From Reticulitermes lucifugus (taxonomy: Eukaryota > Arthropoda > Insecta > Blattodea > Rhinotermitidae): DNA of 63,677 bases. The stretch lies in the NCBI GenBank assembly GCA_026260175.1, contig JAKCWW010001963.1, forward strand, positions 1 through 63,677, in the 5' to 3' direction. This document shows, piece after piece, positions 58,201-63,677 of this stretch; the first letter of the stretch is position 1; each line of letters starts with the position of its first letter. The position numbers and the translations under genes are program-made. The notes beneath the pieces were generated by a model that was given only the letters and a program-made list of their open reading frames with translations, was not told the DNA's origin and made no database searches.

Positions 58201-60126
58201 ATATGAGTTTCTGATTATGTAGCCAACTACCGAAGAAAATAGGACACCCCTGACCCAAGAAGACGAAAAAGAAGAATGAAATAACGGGATGGAGAAAATT
58301 ACAAAACGAAGGCCTTCGTAACTGTACTACACCAAATATTACTAAGGGCTGACTTAGGGCTCTAGGAGGTTGAGGCACATGAAGGTGGCAAGGCTTTCAG
58401 CCCTACGCACCGGCCGCCTTTGCCCCCAGTGTATATTCCTGGTGCTCCTTTCTGTTAAAGGCTGAGTCGACCTCAGGATCATAGTGCATAGGTCATAGTC
58501 AATAGAAGGTTGGGTGGGCCCCAGTGGCTCTGGGGCCCACCCAACCTGCTATTCAAAGGATACCACGGGATTCCCAGAAAGGGATAAAAATGACGGGGCG
58601 TGAAGGTGATCACTTACCTCCATCCAGTGCAGAGGTTAGAAATCAGTAAAGCCATACCTGCACGGCCCCATACGTCTTCCCACCTTTACTCGTACGTTTC
58701 ATATCTACTGTTTTACTTGCACAGTTGGCGTTGGTACTTGCCTTGTCGCTCGCAAGCTGCATTGCACAGTATCACGATGAACTGTCTCACTACGCTCCAA
58801 TACCTCTGCAGCAACACCACCACGAGCTGCAAGTGGAGGAACATCACCACGTAAGTATAATCTCGTGACAATCACAGCCAGTACCCTCACCATCGGCATA
58901 ATAAGTCGTTTTCCTCCTATGCCAGTCGGCTACTTGTCCGGATATAATGCACTTACAAACACATAGTTAAAATAAAATTTAAAATTAACTATTTTTTTTG
59001 TGTAAATTCTGTTCCGCCCAACTTCGCTGCATATTGATTATCAATCTTTTGTATTCATAAGCTCCTGATTGGAATGTTTACACCGGATGTCGCATATCCT
59101 TGGTTTTATTCAGTTAATCCTACAAAATTCCGGTACAGTACCTTAAAATATTGCGAAATCTTCAAGCCAAATATTTACCAATATAGCATAACAGATTGTA
59201 ATAAATTATACCTTTCGAGTTAAAATCTATGTAGCTGAAAATCCGTCGTTACGAAACTCAGAAGTTTACTTCGAAAAACGGAAAAACGATATCCTTTTAG
59301 GAACGTTCGCATAATCGCGGAAGTGCCTTTTACCTTCGTAATGTCTGACCGCCCAACTGTCTCTTATGTCTGTCCGCACGTATGAACTTGGCTCCGACTA
59401 GATAAATTTTCGTGAAATTTTATTTTCGTGAAATTTCATACTAGAGACTTACAATATGTCGAGCAAACTGAAGTTCGGTTAATGAAAACCCCTTACACTA
59501 CGCAGGGGTTTTTCATGGACTTGGTTCGATGCACAGAATGTTTACCTCCTATTCTATCTTGGTTCCACGTCTCTTCTTGTATACGACAATTTTTTATTGC
59601 TTATTGATCTGTTCTCTTCTTCTGACATGTCCTGGTCTCAGGTACTCATATAACTGTGGTTTAACCGGCTTAGGTTGTACAGTGATGGAGATTAGCTGTA
59701 TCTAAGGGACCCAACAGAGTAGGTGTTCCCCCTCCCTCTTTCACCTGAGGAAGGAAGCAGATCCATTTTCCGAAACGTCGTGTTATTTAGTTATTTTAGA
59801 TTTCCGGACGATGGACAAAGTCCAGAAACCCATTAGTTCTCAATGTTACATACCATCGTCAGAACCTTTTTAGAATTTACTGTATCATATATGTACAGGC
59901 TCACCCCAAATACGAGTTCAAGTATGGAGTGAAGGACGACCACACTCACGACATCAAGGAACAGGCTGAGAAACGTGACGGCGATAAAGTCGAAGGTTAC
60001 TACAAGTTGCTTGAAGCAGATGGCACCACCCGCACCGTACACTACACCGCTGACAAACACACTGGCTTCAACGCTCAAGTGGTGAGGTCCGGACACGCCA
60101 TTCATCCTATTCATCATCACCACTAG
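55267..60126 (+). CDS. RR-2 cuticle protein (CPR family) 2
   Basis: A second chitin-binding cuticle protein. Exons: 55267-55281 (five codons, MASLE), 58725-58850 and 59899-60126, all phase 0, 122 residues. The signal peptide is MASLELALVLALSLASCIAQ, cleaved near the Gln. A short His-rich spacer (QQHHHELQVEEHHH) is followed by the RR-2 domain, residues about 48-112: AHPKYEFKYGVKDDHTHDIK, then 'KVEGYYKLLEADGTTRTVHY', then 'GFNAQVV'. It ends HPIHHHH before a TAG. Its domain is very close to cuticle protein 1 and the two share intron positions and phases, so they are tandem duplicates in the same orientation. The stop codon region is tandemly repeated downstream. Intron 1 (3.4 kb) holds a SINE and hammerhead-like modules. 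Confidence 0.93.
55918..55948 (-). repeat. Hammerhead-like module in cuticle gene 2 intron 1
   Basis: The minus strand has CTGATAATGGCTCGGACATA, then GCCGAAACGT: a GGCT/AGCC stem and an intact GAAAC. Confidence 0.45.
56383..56635 (+). repeat. tRNA-derived SINE (family A) copy 2
   Basis: GTGGCCGCGCCGTCTAAGGTG (A-box-like) and GGGTTCGAATACCG (B-box) are followed by the same body as copy 1, ending AGGAGGCCTAGGCCCACTAG and an A-rich tail. It has the same orientation as copy 1. Confidence 0.75.
56800..56930 (+). repeat. Diverged dispersed repeat (TGTCTGTCCG family)
   Basis: TGTCTGTCTGTCCGTCCACA, then AACTCGGCTCCTACTAAACG and 'ATTTTCATGGAATTAGA', is similar to 59345-59470 ('CTTGGCTCCGACTAGATAAA..TTTTCGTGAAATT') and, faintly, to 53085-53190. 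I cannot assign it to a transposon class. Confidence 0.4.
58370..58655 (+). repeat. SINE-like family C copy with an internal palindrome
   Basis: 'GGGGCCCACCCAACCTGCTATTCAAAGGAT', then 'GACGGGGCGTGAAGGTGATCA' and 'TACCTCCATCCAGTGC', align with 63080-63160. Its 5' side is rearranged: 58507-58523 is the exact reverse complement of 58531-58547, with a 7-base spacer. Confidence 0.6.
59345..59470 (+). repeat. Diverged dispersed repeat (TGTCTGTCCG family), copy 2
   Basis: TCTTATGTCTGTCCGCACGT, then GAACTTGGCTCCGACTAG and a duplicated TTTTCGTGAAATTT. See the copy at 56800. Confidence 0.35.
59744..59780 (+). repeat. Hammerhead-like core in cuticle gene 2 intron 2
   Basis: CCTGAGGAAGGAAGCAGATC, then ATTTTCCGAAACGTCG: CTGAGGA, a GGAA/TTCC stem, GAAAC and GTC. 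It is one of the best preserved copies. Confidence 0.5.
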
Positions 60127-60240
60127 ACTGCGCGTGAAGTCCGGACACGCCATTCATCCTATTCATCATCACCACTAGACTGCGCGTGAAGTCCGGATAC
60201 GTCATTCATCCCATTCATCATCAACATTAGTGATTCTGAT
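60086..60240 (+). repeat. 52-bp tandem repeat over the cuticle gene 2 stop codon
   Basis: The unit beginning TCCGGACACGCCATTCATCC starts at 60088, 60140 and 60192 with an exact 52-base spacing. The first two units are nearly identical and the third has several substitutions and ends incompletely. Unit 1 encodes the C-terminal SGHAIHPIHHHH and the TAG. Because 52 is not a multiple of 3, later units are out of frame. Confidence 0.9.
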
Positions 60241-61600
60241 TTACACTCTTATCGAGTCGCCAACTATGAAACACAACGCTGACAATACGGCAATTTAAAT
60301 CGAATATCAGAAAAGCTGTGGGTCACAAGAGATGGAGGGCATTATTTACAGTTCCAAAATAGTAACTGAGAAAATTAGAGCCCAGACTTCATTTGTAATT
60401 ATTAACCCGTTTCGCGAGAGATCTGTATCCATGGGGAAGCAGTATTTACATCCCGTTTCGTAGCATGTGGTATTTATTAGCATAAAGGTATCAAAAATTT
60501 TACTTATTTAACGACACTTTCCACTTGTGTAAGACTACATATTGCTTATAAAAATTAAGGGAAATACGATGACATTTGTCAATCCAAGTTGGGAAGGTCT
60601 AGAAAATGGGCTTAAATAATGGGATAACGGATTCGAATCTGGTTAGCAGAACTGATATATATATCTGCATTCTTGTTTTGTTCTGCGTACGTAATGCTAT
60701 TTATATATCTCTCAGTCTCCCATCTAAGAAATCCTGCTAGGCGCCTGAAATAACTTAAAATTTCAGAAGATAACTGTGTGTCGGAACAGGTTAATTCTTA
60801 TGCCAAGAATAGCGTTATCCACTTTGTCAGTTTATCAGCATTTGCTTAGCAATTGTCGGAAGTATTATAAACACACCGGACTACAAATTATACCACTGCA
60901 TACTCGCTTCAGAGAAAGAACTTATATTTAATCGCATCCCAAAACACTGTATTTAATCTGTTGTGTTGTTTACAGGTATTCTGTGCATAATTTATCAAAC
61001 ACTTTTCCACGAATACGTTTTATTATAATTGAAGTATTTGCTAGTCTGTGTGCTGCTCTTCAGGTAGCAATATTTTCTTAGCTACTTAGCCATATAATTA
61101 ATATATTCTCTTACTACGACAGTGTGTTTACTAAGCTGTGACTTCATAAGAATTCTAAAATTACAAATGGAATTTAGTGCATTGAAACAAACCTGTACAC
61201 TCTCAGTAATGTTAAAGTGTTTTCTTCCAACTTCAACTTACTTCCGTTCAACTTGCTGAGCTACGCTTTAAAATCTTACAGTTCTTTGTAGCCAGTTAAA
61301 ATGAATACTACTTTTGTAATTTCTCGTAAAATCACGGGAACTGAACTTGTATTTAATCCAACGTCACTCCACTCAGAAGGCAAAAGAATTACAGCGCGCA
61401 GATATTCATGACAATTGCACTGTTTATATCATATGTTTACATTGGGTTTGTTTATGTTGCTTGCACTCCGACTGTAATTTCATGCTCTTTTATAAGCTAC
61501 TTTTTACTCTCAAATAGAGTTTTACGTGTCTGTAGTTTTTACATTATTATTCATTTTGAAGTTGTACTGCTTACTGCTAATGCTTCAGTTAACATAACAA
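60241..61600. other. 3' flank of cuticle gene 2, no gene recognised
   Basis: No coding exon or clear repeat is seen. Long AT-rich stretches alternate with moderately CpG-rich sequence. I cannot place a polyadenylation signal with confidence. The nearest clear AATAAA hexamers are near 62434 and beyond. Confidence 0.4.
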
Positions 61601-62420
61601 AAGTCCATAATAATCATCAAACATCATCATGCATTAATCATAAATCATAATTATCATTATCCTTACCACCCAGGCACATCATAACACATCTTATCGCCAA
61701 CTTCCTTGTCATTAACAATGTTTACCACATACCATACACGTCGAAAAAAAAACAAATCTTATATTGGCAGCGTGAATATCGGAACTAATATAGTTTTATC
61801 TTGGTTTTCATTGCTCTCATTTAAATTTAAGTAATTTTTTATTGTTATCCTGTGTTTATTACCACAATACTTTTTCACATCATCATATTAGATCTATATT
61901 TATCACTGCAATGTTTGAAGTGTATCATCATTTTCGTATATTATCGTAGCCATTCCCATGACATTCCAAATTCGCCATTTTTGTATCATCATATCCATCA
62001 TTATGATCATCATAACAATCAGCATATCCGAAATCGTTGTCACGATAGTGTAATATTCTTTATACGTTTTCCATTATTTGTTGCTGTACTCTTTACCTCC
62101 TGGCTCTGTCATCATTATAGCCATTGCCATAATCATAGTCATAATCACTGTCACTGCCGCAATATAATCTTCTTTAGGCACACTGTTATGTACTGCCTAC
62201 CACTCTTTAATTTATCATCATCATCATCATGCTTCGCGCCATTATCATCGTTGCCATAGCTGTCACTAATACTGACATTGTCAAAACGACACAACACAGT
62301 CACCAATATAACAATCGTATTTAACGTAACTGTATCGTAGTGACTGTCATTAGCGTCATAGTGCATTCCGCATAACATTCATAACAGTCACTTTAACACG
62401 ACTGCCATAATCATCATTTG
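61600..62420. repeat. Decayed CAT/ATC-rich low-complexity tract
   Basis: TCATCATCATCATCAT at 62217-62232 lies in a region where CATCAT, TCATAAT, CCATTGCC and CAATATCAC-type variants recur over about 800 bp. An open frame on the plus strand (61852-62259) is a by-product of this composition and is not taken as a gene. Confidence 0.55.
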
Positions 62421-62954
62421 ATCACAATGAAAGAATAAACACGTTGCTATCCACTGAATCATTGTCAAGATTATGTAACATGTTTGTATGAAATTATTGT
62501 AAATAAATGTCATTCTATAAATACCGACTAACTAAAAATATATTTATTGTACTTAATAAAACTCTGCATCTACTGAGTGCGCCGATTTAAAATGTTGCAG
62601 ATATTTTGTCGAAAGATTCAGAGTTTTAATACAGTATGCCGACTCTCTATTCCACAGAATGGAGCCCACTTATTGTCCGGCCCAGGACGCTACCTGTCTT
62701 ATTGCCNAACTTAGCCTTATTTGTGTGGCCCCAGTGGACGAAACAACTCTCCTTGACTAACCAATTTTCAGACCACAGAACATCGAATGATGTGATGATT
62801 AAAAATAATGACTTGGAAATAAGATGGAAGAAAGCGGTATTTGCATAGAGATAAGATCCTGGCATTTGTCTGGACGGTTCGAGGAAAACCACACAACTAC
62901 AGTTTACTGTTACTGACAGCAAGTGCCAAGTAAAAATCGTATTTCAAAGAAGCC
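62421..62954. other. Spacer with single unknown base
   Basis: No feature was recognised. It contains an N at 62707 and several AATAAA hexamers (about 62434, 62502 and 62555). Confidence 0.4.
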
Positions 62955-63200
62955 GAGCTGTGTGAGTCGGTGTAGTGATTACAGCACAAGCCGCAAGACA
63001 AAAGAATCGTGGTTCGATTCCTCTTACGTTCAAGGGATTTTCTCTTCTCCAAAATGCCCAGACCGGACATGGGGCCCACCCAGTTCCCTATTTAATGGAT
63101 ACCATGCCCTCATTTTCCGGGGCGTGAAGCTGACACATCACCTCCACCTAGTGCGGAGTTTAAGAATGCCTGGATCTATACTTCTACTACGCATATGCCT
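62955..63200 (+). repeat. tRNA-derived SINE-like element (family C), most complete copy
   Basis: The head GTGTAGTGATTACAGCAC (A-box-like) and GTGGTTCGATTCC (B-box) is followed by the family C body: TTCTCTTCTCCAAAATGCC, GGGGCCCACCCAGTTCCC, TTCCGGGGCGTGAAGCTGAC and CACCTCCACCTAGTGC. The tRNA-like part lacks a full cloverleaf, so I call it a SINE rather than a tRNA gene. Confidence 0.6.
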
Positions 63201-63329
63201 CCAAGTTTTGATGTTTAAGTAAGAATTTGTACCTTACCTTGGCAAAACGCCCTTTATTTTCATTTAATTATTGTTCGAAAATGTATTTAATTTATATTTA
63301 CAAATTCTACATTTTACATACAGGGTTAC

Positions 63330-63450
63330 CGGTTTTTTTTCCGGAGGTAAAGCGGCCGGGGAGTGTTGCCAACCACCTACGCCCTTCTAGCGTCGAGGTT
63401 GCGAATGGGTTGGAGCTATACCTCCGCCTCCCCTCTGTACGTGCATAGAC
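63330..63450 (-). repeat. SINE-like family B copy (antisense)
   Basis: Its reverse complement (GAGGTATAGCTCCAACCCAT, then GGCGTAGGTGGTTGGCAACA and 'CCCCGGCCGCTTTACCTCCGG') matches 15030-15120 and 54040-54090. The remaining 63451-63677 has no recognisable feature apart from a short (CCAA)n run. Confidence 0.6.
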
Positions 63451-63677
63451 TTGTCATGGTGCGACCTTTACCTTCACATGATATAGGGTGTGACAGAGAA
63501 GAGGTCCACTGTTAGAACCGGCTTCTTGCGGAACCGCTGGAGTGGGAGACACGCAGCAACATGGGCTGCGATACCTGCATCACACTATGTAGTTACCCTG
63601 GGGTACTGGGCCGTAACCAACCAACCAACCAAAGTGCTAACTAAGGGCGGAGAATTGCGCGGAGCGCAAGTCGACGT

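Noticed and set aside
61852..62259. 135-codon open frame, His/Ile-rich
   Set aside because: It lies in the decayed CAT-rich tract; its composition explains the frame.
1..63677. CRISPR array, operon, riboswitch or bacterial transfer
   Set aside because: No regularly spaced repeats of that kind, and every recognisable gene has introns and insect-like architecture.

Overview
The window reads as AT-rich insect nuclear DNA. Coding regions are split into short exons with GT-AG introns, two RR-2 cuticle-protein genes are present, and the introns and spacers are full of decayed transposons. Reverse-strand peptides of the two main SINE-like families look like sequences I associate with cockroach and termite genomes. 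That makes Blattodea my best guess, but it is an inference and no database was searched.

Layout. (1) 472-2164, + strand: last two coding exons of an SLC17/sialin-type MFS transporter whose 5' part lies outside the window. (2) 6449-19261, +: a PDZ protein of the Zasp/PDLIM type, nine or ten exons, about 657 residues, with a duplicated ZM-like motif. (3) 20778-22834, +: complete two-exon gene for mitochondrial ATP synthase delta subunit. A possible divergent first exon of an unidentified gene lies at 20265-20207 on the other strand. (4) 30569-23579, -: complete seven-exon mitochondrial tryptophanyl-tRNA synthetase (WARS2), convergent with ATP synthase delta. (5) 38876-31921, -: complete six-exon RTN4IP1-type mitochondrial oxidoreductase. 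(6) 38.9-45.9 kb: gene-free and repeat-dense, including a hairpin element of about 600 bp. (7) 45980-51011 and 55267-60126, +: two RR-2 (CPR) cuticle proteins, each with a TATA box and initiator, a five-codon first exon and large introns. (8) 60.2-63.7 kb: no gene recognised. It holds a decayed CAT-rich tract and SINE fragments.

The left 38.9 kb carries mitochondrial housekeeping genes (F1Fo ATPase, mitochondrial translation, an inner-compartment oxidoreductase) and a muscle-type PDZ scaffold. The right part carries cuticle genes. The two parts differ sharply in CpG content: the left is CpG-poor except at promoters and a young-looking Penelope-like insertion, while the right is CpG-rich. I read this as the footprint of germline gene-body methylation on the housekeeping block.

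Mobile DNA includes a Penelope-like element with a GIY-YIG domain and inverted pLTR-like ends, many solo pLTR-like remnants, 5'-truncated tails of at least three non-LTR retrotransposons, a mariner relic, a DDE_3-type transposase relic, hAT-like MITEs, foldback elements and three SINE-like families. The most unusual signal is a small hammerhead-ribozyme-like module (CTGANGA, a short hairpin, then GAAAC followed by GTC or ATG). It recurs at more than a dozen places inside otherwise different repeats. All coordinates and splice sites were derived by reading the sequence. Exon joins were checked by codon phase, not by transcript data.
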